Of a DNA stretch of 47,732 nucleotides, positions 1 through 7,918 are shown one piece after another. A program made the translations under genes and the position numbers. The notes under the pieces are model-generated. The model saw nothing but the letters and a program-made list of their open reading frames with translations. It was not told where the DNA came from and searched no databases. Position 1 is the first letter of the stretch. Each line of letters opens with the position of its first letter. The stretch spans positions 1 through 47,732 of the forward strand of contig NZ_JBQNBV010000001.1 in the NCBI RefSeq assembly GCF_052169755.1. The letters are read 5' to 3'. The DNA comes from Selenomonas sp052169755. GTDB lineage: Bacteria > Bacillota > Negativicutes > Selenomonadales > Selenomonadaceae.

Positions 1-510
1 ACCGATGCGCCCGGCAGTCTGGATTTTGCCGATCATATATTCGTAGAGATCGCCCTTGAGGTCTTTGTCTTTCAAGGGGAGATCGTCAATGGCGGTGACG
101 ACTTTTTCCGTAATGAGAGGATTCGGCAGGGCGAAGGTGGCATCCTGCATATAGCGGGCATAGGCGCTCTTGCGGCTGTCTTTTTCATGGGGATTTGGTT
201 CTCCTTTCAAGGTTTTAATGAAGGGGAACACCTTTGTTCCAAGGATCTCGTGTATCTCCTCGGCTTTTTTGTCTCGAAAGATATGCCACCGCATGGCTTG
301 TCCTTCGTCGTCTTGGGGGAATATTCGTCTGCCGTTCGTAATGCCCAAGAGAGCGTCGTTCTTTTCCGTATCTGTTTCAACATCATCTAAAGATTTAATG
401 AAAAAAAGATAAGTAAGCTGCTCGATGACGGTCAAAGGATTTGCCAGCCCATAAGAGTACATATCATTCCAGATGCTGTCGATTTTGTTTTTGAGTTCAC
501 CCGTAATCAA
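1..510 (-). CDS. hsdM: Type I restriction-modification DNA methylase, M subunit (5' part only)
   Basis: The gene reads leftward off the window edge, so only the first 170 codons are present. The N-terminus (ITGELKNKIDSIWNDMYSYG, then NPLTVIEQLTYLFFIKSLDD) is the helical N-terminal domain typical of HsdM, which positions the methylase on the HsdS specificity subunit. The catalytic NPPF motif would lie beyond the edge. AGGAGG at 522..517 lies 6 nt before a TTG at 510 but directly abuts an ATG at 516; I prefer TTG because of the spacing. M and S subunits together form an adenine methyltransferase that protects host DNA. The gene is divergent from the envelope operon, so it probably marks a boundary with an accessory defence module. 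Subfamily is not resolvable from this fragment. Confidence 0.9.
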   Translation of the reverse strand, partial: MITGELKNKIDSIWNDMYSYGLANPLTVIEQLTYLFFIKSLDDVETDTEKNDALLGITNGRRIFPQDDEGQAMRWHIFRDKKAEEIHEILGTKVFPFIKTLKGEPNPHEKDSRKSAYARYMQDATFALPNPLITEKVVTAIDDLPLKDKDLKGDLYEYMIGKIQTAGRIG

Positions 511-680
511 CGCCATCCTCCTAACTTACATAGATCGTTTGCTGTTCATCATATTTCGCATTTTTCAAAATAGAAGCCCTGCCTGATCTTGGAAAACCGT
601 CTCGCTCATGTAGGAATTGATGCGCACTGCAGAAAATACGCAGTACACGTCCATTGCCTAATGAACATAAATAGTGATAA

Positions 681-709
681 TGTATAATGGTTGAATGATT
701 GACGGTCAA
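681..709 (-). promoter_or_regulatory. Probable hsdM promoter
   Basis: On the minus strand TTGACC (709..704) is followed after 17 nt by TATACA (686..681), a good vegetative-type pair. Transcription would start near 674, giving a leader of about 160 nt to hsdM. Confidence 0.5.
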
Positions 710-920
710 ACTTGTGCAAGGGAAAGCGCAGGTTTTTATTTGAGCATAGTCTATCACAAATCGTAGGCGTTTATCAATGAAAAGCTATATCTTGCTCTTT
801 GGAATAGTGCAGCAGAATGTGTTTTATATGCTTGCGCAAACGATACGCTACATATTTGCGTAAAGCCTTGTGGCTGCAGGGGAGCATGGGCAGCTGTCAT
901 AAGCTGTCTGCAATATGTTA

Positions 921-949
921 TGGATAGGCATTTGCTTTCGTGCTATAAT
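921..949 (+). promoter_or_regulatory. Promoter of the envelope operon (extended -10)
   Basis: TATAAT at 944-949 is preceded by TG at 941-942, forming an extended -10 (TGCTATAAT). The -35 (TGGATA, 921-926) is weak. Transcription would begin near 956, which is downstream of the ATG at 915 and upstream of the ATG at 1017, so it supports the 1017 start for the first gene. Confidence 0.6.
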
Positions 950-1016
950 AGGCTTCATCAACATAGTTGCGATGAGAGTCTACGGTGCGTGTGTTTTTTT
1001 GAGGGGCGGCGAGAGT

Positions 1017-2438
1017 ATGGGAAAGACAGTGCTGCATTTGGTTCTGGCTCTGGCTTTAATTTTGGGAGCGGGCAGCGCTGCAGCGGCGCCGGTGCAGACT
1101 TCTGTACCGCGGACGCAGCAGATGGCTGCAAAGACGCTCACGGGTGTGCGCTTCGGTGTAAGCGATGAGTACGAACGCGTTGTGTTTGATTTGACGACCT
1201 TGCCTGCTTACGAGATATATACGGAAAACGATGGACAGACGATCGTCATGTTTCTCTCGGGGGCGCATAGCCGTGCGGTGCAGCCGAAGATTTCAGGCAG
1301 TATAGTTGAAAATGTTCATGTTTCGACTGTGCCGCAGGGAATAAAAGTTGTTCTTAATCTCGCGGCGCCGGCTGCTTACGAGGTCAAGACGCTTGCTAAT
1401 CCGACGCGGCTCTTTATCGATGTGCAGAAAGAGTATGAGCGCATCACGGAGGAAGAGCCTGCACCCGGCTTGAAGCTCTCTACGCTTCGACGCCTTGATG
1501 AACGCGGACGCTTGACGGGCTGGGTGCTTGAGGCTGATCCCGCACGCTACCGTGCTGTGCCCGTGCTCGCGAAAGGCGTTGTTGCAGGCCGCGCTACGGT
1601 CAGTGCGATGTCGGATATGGCGGGAGCCGTCGCTGCCGTCAATGCTTCGTATTTTGCGCCGAGCGGCGACATTCTTGGTCTTTTGAAGATGGATGGCACG
1701 GTCGTTGGTACGACATATTTTCGGCGCAGCGCTGTGGGATTTGATGACGCGGGCAAGACGTTTTTCGGCCCCGTCGATTACAGCGGTACGGTGACGCTCG
1801 GCAGGGTGCGCTTCCCGGTGGGCGGTGTCGACGCCGAGCGTGGTGCGGACAGCCTCGTTATTTACAATCATTATTACAGCGCGACGACGCATACGAACGA
1901 ATATGGGCAGGAGTATATCATCAAGGGCGGCAGGGTTGCTTCTGTCAGCGCATCGAATACGGCGATTCCCCGTGACGGTCTTGTGATCTCGGTGCATGGC
2001 AAGGCGCGCGACGCTTTTGCACAGGTGAAGGTCGGCGATTCTGCGAGGGTGGATGAGCAGATGGGTGCGCCGTGGGAAACTTTGCCGACAGTCATCGGCG
2101 CTGGGCCCATGCTTGTAAAGGATGGCAGAGTCCATGTGACGGCGGCTGAGGAAGAATTCCCGTCCGATATCACTGTTGGACGTGCGCCGCGTACGGCTTT
2201 TGGGGTGACGGCGGATGGGCGCTATCTGCTTGCCGTCGTCGATGGGCGTCAGTCGCATAGTATTGGCTGCACTTTGCAGGAAATGGCGGAGTTCATGCTG
2301 CAATTCGGCGCGGTCGATGCGATCAATTTTGACGGCGGCGGCTCAAGCGCACTCGTTGTCGGCGGTAAGCTGGAAAACAGTCCGTCGGACGGCGCCGAGC
2401 GGGCGGTTGGTTCGGCGCTTGCGCTTTTACCGCGTTGA
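1017..2438 (+). CDS. Exported AMIN-domain / phosphodiester glycosidase (NAGPA) family protein
   Basis: A 473-residue exported protein. It begins with a signal peptide (MGKTVLHLVLALALILGAGS, then AAAAP). About residues 40-140 resemble an AMIN domain, which binds peptidoglycan or cell-envelope polymers (VRFGVSDEYERVVFDL, then VVLNL and LFIDVQ). The rest matches the phosphodiester glycosidase family (VNASYF near the start, FGVTADGRYLLAVVDGR, and the family motif NFDGGGSSALVV near residues 437-448). In animals this family uncovers phosphorylated sugars; in bacteria it is associated with envelope polysaccharide, and the substrate here is unknown. The ATG at 1017 is chosen because the promoter and a GAGGGG site lie just before it; an in-frame ATG at 915 would precede the transcription start. 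First gene of the envelope cluster. Confidence 0.85.
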   Translation: MGKTVLHLVLALALILGAGSAAAAPVQTSVPRTQQMAAKTLTGVRFGVSDEYERVVFDLTTLPAYEIYTENDGQTIVMFLSGAHSRAVQPKISGSIVENVHVSTVPQGIKVVLNLAAPAAYEVKTLANPTRLFIDVQKEYERITEEEPAPGLKLSTLRRLDERGRLTGWVLEADPARYRAVPVLAKGVVAGRATVSAMSDMAGAVAAVNASYFAPSGDILGLLKMDGTVVGTTYFRRSAVGFDDAGKTFFGPVDYSGTVTLGRVRFPVGGVDAERGADSLVIYNHYYSATTHTNEYGQEYIIKGGRVASVSASNTAIPRDGLVISVHGKARDAFAQVKVGDSARVDEQMGAPWETLPTVIGAGPMLVKDGRVHVTAAEEEFPSDITVGRAPRTAFGVTADGRYLLAVVDGRQSHSIGCTLQEMAEFMLQFGAVDAINFDGGGSSALVVGGKLENSPSDGAERAVGSALALLPR

Positions 2439-2451
2439 AGCGGGTTTTGAG

Positions 2452-2481
2452 TTGCTTCTTTATGGAAAAATCCGTTATAAT
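2452..2481 (+). promoter_or_regulatory. Possible internal promoter before the lipoyl-like gene
   Basis: TTGCTT (2452-2457) and TATAAT (2476-2481) are separated by 18 nt. Start of transcription would fall around 2488, only a few bases before the ATG at 2495 and inside the ribosome-binding site, so the match may be fortuitous or may give an almost leaderless transcript. Confidence 0.35.
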
Positions 2482-2494
2482 GGAGGAGATGGAA

Positions 2495-2791
2495 ATGAAA
2501 AGAGTGCTGTTCGCCGGTCTTTTTCTTGGCGTCATGCTGTTCGCGGTCCACGCGCTGATGGCGGGGGCAGTGATGGATGTGAAATCGAGCCTTGCCGGTA
2601 CGGTCACATGGACGGCGGAGCCGGGCAGCACGTTGACGGCGGGCGCAGAAATCGTGCGTGTGCGCACCTTGACGGGCGAAGCGGCTGCGGCGCGTGCTGA
2701 GGATGGCTGCCATGTGAGTGAGGCGCTTGTCGCTGTCGGCGACGATGTTGCCGTCGGGCAAATCGTTGCGCGTGTGGAGAAACAGGAATAA
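2495..2791 (+). CDS. Small exported biotin/lipoyl-like domain protein
   Basis: A 98-residue protein with an N-terminal hydrophobic signal or anchor (MKRVLFAGLFLGVMLFAVHA). The rest folds on paper like a biotinyl/lipoyl hammerhead: SSLAGTVTW, GSTLTAGAEIVRVRT, GCHVSEALVAVGDDVAVGQIV. The pattern G-T-V ... G-x-x-V-x-x-G-Q-x-V is shared with HlyD-type membrane fusion proteins and with carrier domains. I see no lysine in the usual attachment turn, so it is more likely a structural or adaptor domain than a cofactor carrier. GGAGGA at 2482-2487 lies 7 nt before the chosen ATG; an upstream in-frame ATG at 2435 overlaps the previous stop. Its place before the S55 and Mla genes suggests a periplasmic envelope role. 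Confidence 0.7.
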   Translation: MKRVLFAGLFLGVMLFAVHALMAGAVMDVKSSLAGTVTWTAEPGSTLTAGAEIVRVRTLTGEAAAARAEDGCHVSEALVAVGDDVAVGQIVARVEKQE

Positions 2792-2844
2792 TATCGGGAG
2801 TCTTTCCGTTTGTACCTTCAGGCAATCTGTACGAGGTGATATAC

Positions 2845-5085
2845 TTGCGTAATTTCAAGAAGAAGATGCTTTCTTTGTGCCTTTCCCTGTCGCTTTCGGC
2901 GAACTTGGCAGCGGCGGCGTCCTTGCCGCCGCTCATGCCGCTTTCGGATGTCTATCCGGGCATGGAGGGAACGGCGTATACCGTGGTCGATGAGTCGGGG
3001 GAAATCCTGCCGTTCCATGTCGATATTGTCGGTACTTATGAGGAGGGGTCGTCGACGAACCGCATCATGGCGAAGGCGTCGGGACCTGTCGTGGAGCGTA
3101 CGGGCGGTACGCTCCAAGGCATGAGCGGCAGCCCTGTCTATGTGGACGGGGCGCTTGTCGGCGCACTTTCCGCCGGGATTAAGGGCATGAGCCTCTACAC
3201 GTTTTTCATCACGCCGATCGACGAGATGCTGCCGATATGGAATATGCCTGACTACAAGGCGGCGCATCTGAAGAAGGAAAAGAAGGAAGCGGCAGAAGAG
3301 ACAGTTGCTGACGGCAACGAGGAAGGCGCTGATGCGGGGGAGTCGCAGAAGGATGGGGAAAAGCGCACCAAGCTCGAAAAGGAAGCGCCGCCTGAGCCGG
3401 TGAAGGAAGATATAGAGAAGCCGCGAGATGGGAAGTCTGCCAAGAAGGAAGCGGAAAAAGGCTCGAAGAAAGAAAAGGAAGCAAAGAAGGAAAAGAAGGA
3501 AAAGCCTGCGGCAGATAAGGGGGAAAAGCCTGAGAATGCAGGCAAAAAGGCTGGATCAGCGGATTCATCGAAGAAGCCGCAGCCGGAGAAAAATAGCCCC
3601 GAGGATGCGGCAAAGACGCCGCAGCAGCGCAAGGATGAGTCTGCGAAAGACCAGCCTGCGGAGGAAAAATCACCCCAAGAGCCGCAGAAGCAAAAGCCTG
3701 CGGATTCCGGTGCGCAAGCTCCTGCTGCAAAGAAGCATGAGACGGAACAGAAGTCGGCATTGTATCTTGCAGGTTTCGGCAGCAGCGGCACGTCCTATAT
3801 GGAGGAGAAGCTCTCCGCGCTGGGGTTCAAGGCGGGAGATATGCCTGCTTTTGGGACGCCGACGCGCGATACGCATGTCGTTTATGATGCTGCGCTTGCG
3901 CCGGGCAGCGCCATCGGCGTCGCTGTTTCCTACGGTGATTTTTCCGTCGGGGCGACGGGAACGGTGACGGCGGTCGACGGCAAGCGAGTGCTCGCTTTTG
4001 GTCATCCCTTTCTGCATAAGGGCAATGTCAACTATTTCATGACGGATGCCAAGGTCGTCGGTACGATCAGCGGACCGACGGACGGCATGAAGATCGCGAG
4101 TATCGGCAATATCATCGGACGAATCAATCAGGACAGGGAAGCCGGTGTTGCGGGGATTCTCGGAGCCTTTCCCGAGAGCGTGCCGATGCGCGTGCGTGTG
4201 AAAGATACGTCGCTCGGCTATGATCGGAAGTTCGGCGCACAAATCGCTTACGATGAGGACTTCCTGCCGATTCTTGTGTCGGGCATTGCCTATGCGGCGA
4301 TGGGAAAGACGTCGGACACGGTCGGTGAGGCGACGGCAAGCCTCAAGTTCACGATTCGCACGACGGCGGGAGAGGACGGCAGGATCGAACGCTCGAATAT
4401 GTACTACAATGCCGCTGACGTCGGGCAGGCGTCCGTGGGCGAGCTTGCGCAGATGATGGCGCTCCTCTGTCAGAATGCGGATGAGGAAGCGGATGTGACT
4501 TCGATCGACGTTGACATCGAGATGGAGAGTGCGAGAAAGACGGCGTCTTTGATTTCCGCTGTGCCCGACAAGCCTTCGGCGAAGCCGGGGGAAACGGTGA
4601 ATTTTCGCACGACGATCAAGCCTTTCCGCAAGGATAAGGAGGAGTTGGTGATTCCCTATCGTGTGCCTGAAAGCCAGGCGCCGGGCGTCATGAGTCTCGA
4701 TGTGCGCGGCGGCGGCTTTGTTCCTGTGACGACTGCACTTCTGCAAAATGCGCTCGGCATCGATACGAGCGCTGAAGAGGACAAGACGCAGACGACGGCA
4801 GACAAGGTCAAGCAATTTTTGGAGCTGGGCCGAAACAACGAGATCATCGTCGCGCCGGCAGCCGCCCCGAATTTGCCGCTTTCGCCAGAGGAGAAGAAAG
4901 CGGCGAAGAAGCGTCTGCAAAAGGCGGAGAGTGCGCCGCAGAAGAAAAAGGAAAAGCGTGTCGATCTTTTAGGACAGCAGGCAAAGAAGCGGGGCAATCC
5001 GCGCGAATCGAAGTTTGAAACGGGCTATGTCATAGACAATGTGATTCATGCTTCATTGTTGATTGAGGAAGAGGATAAGAAATGA
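2845..5085 (+). CDS. SpoIVB-type S55 peptidase domain protein with a long K/E/P-rich insertion
   Basis: A 746-residue exported protein. After a signal peptide comes GGTLQGMSGSPVYVDG, the nucleophile motif of S55 peptidases (Ser about residue 95), then a low-complexity stretch of about 150 residues rich in Lys, Glu, Pro and Ala (about 140-297). Next is VLAFGHPFLHKGNVNYFMTD with a conserved His near 387. In sporulation protein SpoIVB the His motif comes before the Ser motif; here the order is reversed, as I recall for a broader non-sporulating S55 family. The K/E-rich tract may span periplasm or peptidoglycan. GAGGTG at 2833-2838 lies 6 nt before TTG 2845; a GTG at 2836 in frame is inside that site. 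It overlaps mlaE by 4 bases, so the two are probably co-translated. The proteolytic target is unknown. Confidence 0.8.
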   Translation: MRNFKKKMLSLCLSLSLSANLAAAASLPPLMPLSDVYPGMEGTAYTVVDESGEILPFHVDIVGTYEEGSSTNRIMAKASGPVVERTGGTLQGMSGSPVYVDGALVGALSAGIKGMSLYTFFITPIDEMLPIWNMPDYKAAHLKKEKKEAAEETVADGNEEGADAGESQKDGEKRTKLEKEAPPEPVKEDIEKPRDGKSAKKEAEKGSKKEKEAKKEKKEKPAADKGEKPENAGKKAGSADSSKKPQPEKNSPEDAAKTPQQRKDESAKDQPAEEKSPQEPQKQKPADSGAQAPAAKKHETEQKSALYLAGFGSSGTSYMEEKLSALGFKAGDMPAFGTPTRDTHVVYDAALAPGSAIGVAVSYGDFSVGATGTVTAVDGKRVLAFGHPFLHKGNVNYFMTDAKVVGTISGPTDGMKIASIGNIIGRINQDREAGVAGILGAFPESVPMRVRVKDTSLGYDRKFGAQIAYDEDFLPILVSGIAYAAMGKTSDTVGEATASLKFTIRTTAGEDGRIERSNMYYNAADVGQASVGELAQMMALLCQNADEEADVTSIDVDIEMESARKTASLISAVPDKPSAKPGETVNFRTTIKPFRKDKEELVIPYRVPESQAPGVMSLDVRGGGFVPVTTALLQNALGIDTSAEEDKTQTTADKVKQFLELGRNNEIIVAPAAAPNLPLSPEEKKAAKKRLQKAESAPQKKKEKRVDLLGQQAKKRGNPRESKFETGYVIDNVIHASLLIEEEDKK

Positions 5086-5852
5086 TGATGCGGCTGTTGG
5101 AGAAAATCGGTTCTTTCGTGCTCGGAATGTTCGAGTGGGTCGGCTCCGTCATTTTGCTCCTTGCCGCTTCTGTCAAAGAGATGCGCCGCCCTTTGCGCCC
5201 GCGCCATATTTTCGCGCAGATGTCGCATCTTGGCGTCGACTCGCTTGCTATCGTTTCTTTGACGATGCTGTTTACCGGCATGGTCATGACGCTGCAGGTT
5301 GCGCATGAGTTCATCCGCTTCGGTGCGCAGTCAACGATCGGCGGCGTCATCGCCATCGCCGTTGGGCGGGAACTCGGACCTGTGCTCGTCGGCGTCGTTT
5401 GTGCCGGACGCGTGGGCTCTGCCATCACAGCGGAGATCAGCACGATGAAGGTTACGGAGCAGATCGACGCGCTGCGCGTCATGGCGACGAGCCCCATCGG
5501 CTATCTTGTCGTGCCGCGCATGATCGCGTGCATGTGCATGGTGCCGCTTCTGACGGTGTTTGGCGATGTCATCGGCATCTTTGGCGGCTGGTTCGTCGCC
5601 ACGCAGTATACCGGCATCGCATCGTACACATTCACGAACTCCATCCAGGTATTCGCCGTGCCGCACGATATTACGGGCGGGCTCATCAAGGCAGCCGTGT
5701 TCGGCGTCGTCATTGCCGTCTTGGGCGCGTGGTACGGGCTTCATGCTCCCGAGGGTGCGGAGGGCGTGGGGCGTGCTACGACGCGCAGCGTCGTAGCAGC
5801 GATTTTCTGCATTTTCTTTTTGAATGTGTTTCTTTCTTTTTTGCTGTATTGA
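5082..5852 (+). CDS. mlaE: MlaE-type phospholipid ABC transporter permease
   Basis: A 256-residue inner-membrane permease of the MlaE family, the usual size. Characteristic stretches are MLFTGMVMTLQVAHEFIRFG, VGRELGPVLVGVVCAGRVGS, AEISTMKVTEQIDALRVM and the hydrophobic helices that follow. It forms the membrane channel of the MlaFEDB-like complex that moves phospholipids between inner and outer membranes. Three consecutive ATGs (5082, 5085, 5088) could start it; the first overlaps the preceding stop (ATGA) and has GAGGAAGAGG upstream. MlaF and MlaD follow directly. No MlaB (STAS) or MlaC gene is seen in the window, which fits the reduced Mla systems reported for Negativicutes. Confidence 0.95.
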   Translation: MMMRLLEKIGSFVLGMFEWVGSVILLLAASVKEMRRPLRPRHIFAQMSHLGVDSLAIVSLTMLFTGMVMTLQVAHEFIRFGAQSTIGGVIAIAVGRELGPVLVGVVCAGRVGSAITAEISTMKVTEQIDALRVMATSPIGYLVVPRMIACMCMVPLLTVFGDVIGIFGGWFVATQYTGIASYTFTNSIQVFAVPHDITGGLIKAAVFGVVIAVLGAWYGLHAPEGAEGVGRATTRSVVAAIFCIFFLNVFLSFLLY

Positions 5853-5876
5853 TATACTTTTGGACGGGGTCGAGAT

Positions 5877-6626
5877 ATGATACGACTGGAAGATGTGACG
5901 AAAACTTTCGCCGCGCATACGGCGGTGCGTCATGTGAGCCTCTCCGTCAAGCGGGGCGAGACGCTCGCCGTTATCGGCGGATCCGGCTCGGGCAAGAGTA
6001 CGCTTCTGCGTCTGATGATCGGTCTGATTCGCCCGACCTCAGGAAAGATTTGGGTCGGCGATGCGGAGATCGCACAGATGACCGAATCCGAGCTTGATGA
6101 GGTGCGGCTCAAAATGGGCATGGTATTTCAGTATTCGGCGCTCTTTGACTCCATGACTGTCGGTGAGAATGTTGCTTTCGGACTGCGAGAGCACAAGAAG
6201 CTCAAGGAGAGCCGGATCGCAAGCATCGTGCGGGAGAAGCTGCATCTTGTGGGACTTGACGGCTCTGAGCACAGGATGCCCGACGAGCTTTCGGGCGGTA
6301 TGAAGAAGCGCGTGAGCTTGGCGCGCGCCATCGCCATCGATCCTGAAATCATCCTCTATGATGAGCCAAGTTCGGGGCTTGATCCCATCACGACGGCGAA
6401 AATCGATGATCTTATCATCACGATGCAAAAGGAGCTTCGCGTGACGAGCGTCGTTGTGACGCATGACATGGCGAGCGCCTGCTATATCGCCGACCGCATC
6501 GCTATGCTCGCCGGCGGTGAGCTCATCGCGCTCGATACGGTCGAGCGGTTCAAACAGATGAAAGATCCGCGCGTGCGTGCGTTTTTCCGCGCGATGGATA
6601 CGGAAGGGAAGGGGGCGGACGTATGA
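5877..6626 (+). CDS. mlaF: MlaF-type phospholipid ABC transporter ATP-binding protein
   Basis: A 249-residue ABC ATPase with all motifs intact: Walker A GGSGSGKST (34-42), Q-loop in MVFQYSALFDSMTVGEN (about 82-98), signature LSGGMKKR (138-145), Walker B IILYDEPSSGLDP (158-170) and the switch His in VVVTHD (about 196). The FQ-SALFDSMTV sequence after the Q-loop is typical of MlaF. It powers lipid transport by MlaE and MlaD at the inner membrane. It lies 24 bases after mlaE and its stop overlaps the start of mlaD by four bases. Confidence 0.95.
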   Translation: MIRLEDVTKTFAAHTAVRHVSLSVKRGETLAVIGGSGSGKSTLLRLMIGLIRPTSGKIWVGDAEIAQMTESELDEVRLKMGMVFQYSALFDSMTVGENVAFGLREHKKLKESRIASIVREKLHLVGLDGSEHRMPDELSGGMKKRVSLARAIAIDPEIILYDEPSSGLDPITTAKIDDLIITMQKELRVTSVVVTHDMASACYIADRIAMLAGGELIALDTVERFKQMKDPRVRAFFRAMDTEGKGADV

Positions 6627-7906
6627 CGACGGAAGCGAAGGTGGGCGCATTCACGCTGCTCGGCATCGTGCTCTTGGCGGCGATCTTGCTGCAGTTCGGG
6701 GGATTCTCCTTTTCGACGAGCCGCAGCTATACGATCTATGTGGGGTTCACACAGGTCGTCGGTCTGGCTCCTGAAGCGGATGTGCGCTATGCGGGGGTGC
6801 TCGCGGGCAAGGTCAAGGCCATTGAGCCGGAAGGAACAGGTGTGCGTGTGACGCTTTCTGTGGATCCTGACATCCGAATCCCGCGCGATGCACGCATCAC
6901 GCTGTCGGCGAACAGCGTCCTTGGCGACAAGTTCGTTCTCATTTCTCCGGCGGGATCGAAGAGCACGGAGTATTTGAAGGACGGCGACTTCGTCATCGGT
7001 ATGGATGAGACGAGCATCGACTCTGTGCTGGATAATGTAAGCGAAGCGATTCAGGATGTGCATGATCTGCTCGGCTCCTTGAACGATATCTTAGGCAATC
7101 CACGCATGAAGGAGTCCGTCTTGGGATCGGCGGAGAATGTGCGCGAGGTTACGGCGCATATCCGAGACATGACGTCTGTGATGGGGCGCGTCGCCTTGCA
7201 GAACGAGGGAAGTATGCACGCGATGATGCGTGAGATGCAGGCGATTCTCGCGAACCTTTCGGCGACGACGGAAACTGTGCGCCAGATGGCGGCGGATGTT
7301 TCTGACGGCGGCGCGACGGCGGCGAATCTTCGCCTGACTCTTTTGAACGTCGCCAAGGCGAGTGAAAATATCCGCATGGTGGCAGAAGAGATGCACGAAG
7401 TCACAGGCGATCCGACCGTGCGTGAAGATCTCAAGACGACGATCCATCAGGCGCGCGCCGTCACGGAAAAGGCGAACGAAACCCTGGATAATCTCAGCAG
7501 CATTGAGACGCAGCCGTCGCTCGACGTGCTTTACAGCGGCAAGGAGCGCGACTGGATCACGAACTTCAACGTCGATGTATCAAGGGAAAGCGAGCCGGAT
7601 CGCTTCCTGCGCGTCGGCGTCGAGGATGTCGGCGAAGCGAATGCGCTGAATCTTGAGGTCGGGCGCACCAAGGGCAGGCTGGGGGCGCGCGCAGGGCTGA
7701 TCGCGGGCGATCCGGGCATCGGGCTGGATGCGGCGGTCGGCGGGCGCTGGCACTTCTCCGCTGACGCCTATGATCCGAACGATTTTCGACTGCGGCTTTC
7801 GGCGCAGTATCGTCTGCGTGAGGACACATATCTCATGGGGCAAATTAGAGATTTGAACCGCAGTGAACGGCGTGCCGCCTACTTCGGTCTGCATCAATCA
7901 TTTTAG
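6623..7906 (+). CDS. mlaD: MlaD/MCE-domain protein fused to a C-terminal beta-barrel-like domain
   Basis: A 427-residue protein, more than twice the length of E. coli MlaD. It has an N-terminal membrane helix (about 10-28), an MCE lipid-binding domain (about 35-115, with VGLAPEADVRYAGVLAGKV), and a long helical stretch (about 130-295). From about 300 to 427 there are alternating hydrophobic and polar strands rich in Gly and aromatic residues (TNFNVDVS, RFLRVGVEDVG, LGARAGLIAG, FRLRLSAQYRL, TYLMGQIRDL). The protein ends HQSF, a terminal Phe typical of outer-membrane barrels. Such a fusion, spanning from inner to outer membrane, has been described for Veillonella parvula. Here it would bridge the envelope so that MlaC is not needed. 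Barrel assignment is from pattern only. Confidence 0.9.
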   Translation: MTTEAKVGAFTLLGIVLLAAILLQFGGFSFSTSRSYTIYVGFTQVVGLAPEADVRYAGVLAGKVKAIEPEGTGVRVTLSVDPDIRIPRDARITLSANSVLGDKFVLISPAGSKSTEYLKDGDFVIGMDETSIDSVLDNVSEAIQDVHDLLGSLNDILGNPRMKESVLGSAENVREVTAHIRDMTSVMGRVALQNEGSMHAMMREMQAILANLSATTETVRQMAADVSDGGATAANLRLTLLNVAKASENIRMVAEEMHEVTGDPTVREDLKTTIHQARAVTEKANETLDNLSSIETQPSLDVLYSGKERDWITNFNVDVSRESEPDRFLRVGVEDVGEANALNLEVGRTKGRLGARAGLIAGDPGIGLDAAVGGRWHFSADAYDPNDFRLRLSAQYRLREDTYLMGQIRDLNRSERRAAYFGLHQSF

Positions 7907-7918
7907 GGGGAAATCATC

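Larger units (their letters stand above)
511..1016. other. AT-rich divergent intergenic region
   Basis: About 500 bases lie between hsdM (leftward) and the phosphodiester glycosidase gene (rightward). The region is clearly richer in A+T than the genes to its right. It holds the two divergent promoters listed separately and a short imperfect inverted repeat near 834-860 (CGCAAA ... TTTGCG). I see no convincing gene in it. Confidence 0.6.

Noticed and set aside
521..757. 78-codon minus-strand frame ending just before hsdM
   Set aside because: It begins upstream of the predicted hsdM promoter, is rich in His and Cys, and has no recognisable motif; most likely untranslated sequence.
915..1016. 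N-terminal extension of the phosphodiester glycosidase gene to ATG 915
   Set aside because: The extension precedes the predicted transcription start and would bury the signal peptide; the 1017 start has a better site.
1293..2303. 336-codon open frame opposite the phosphodiester glycosidase gene
   Set aside because: Arg/His-rich shadow of a GC-rich gene, no ribosome-binding site or family motif.
3260..3740. Purine-rich low-complexity DNA in the S55 gene as a repeat array
   Set aside because: It encodes a Lys/Glu-rich linker without a fixed repeat unit.
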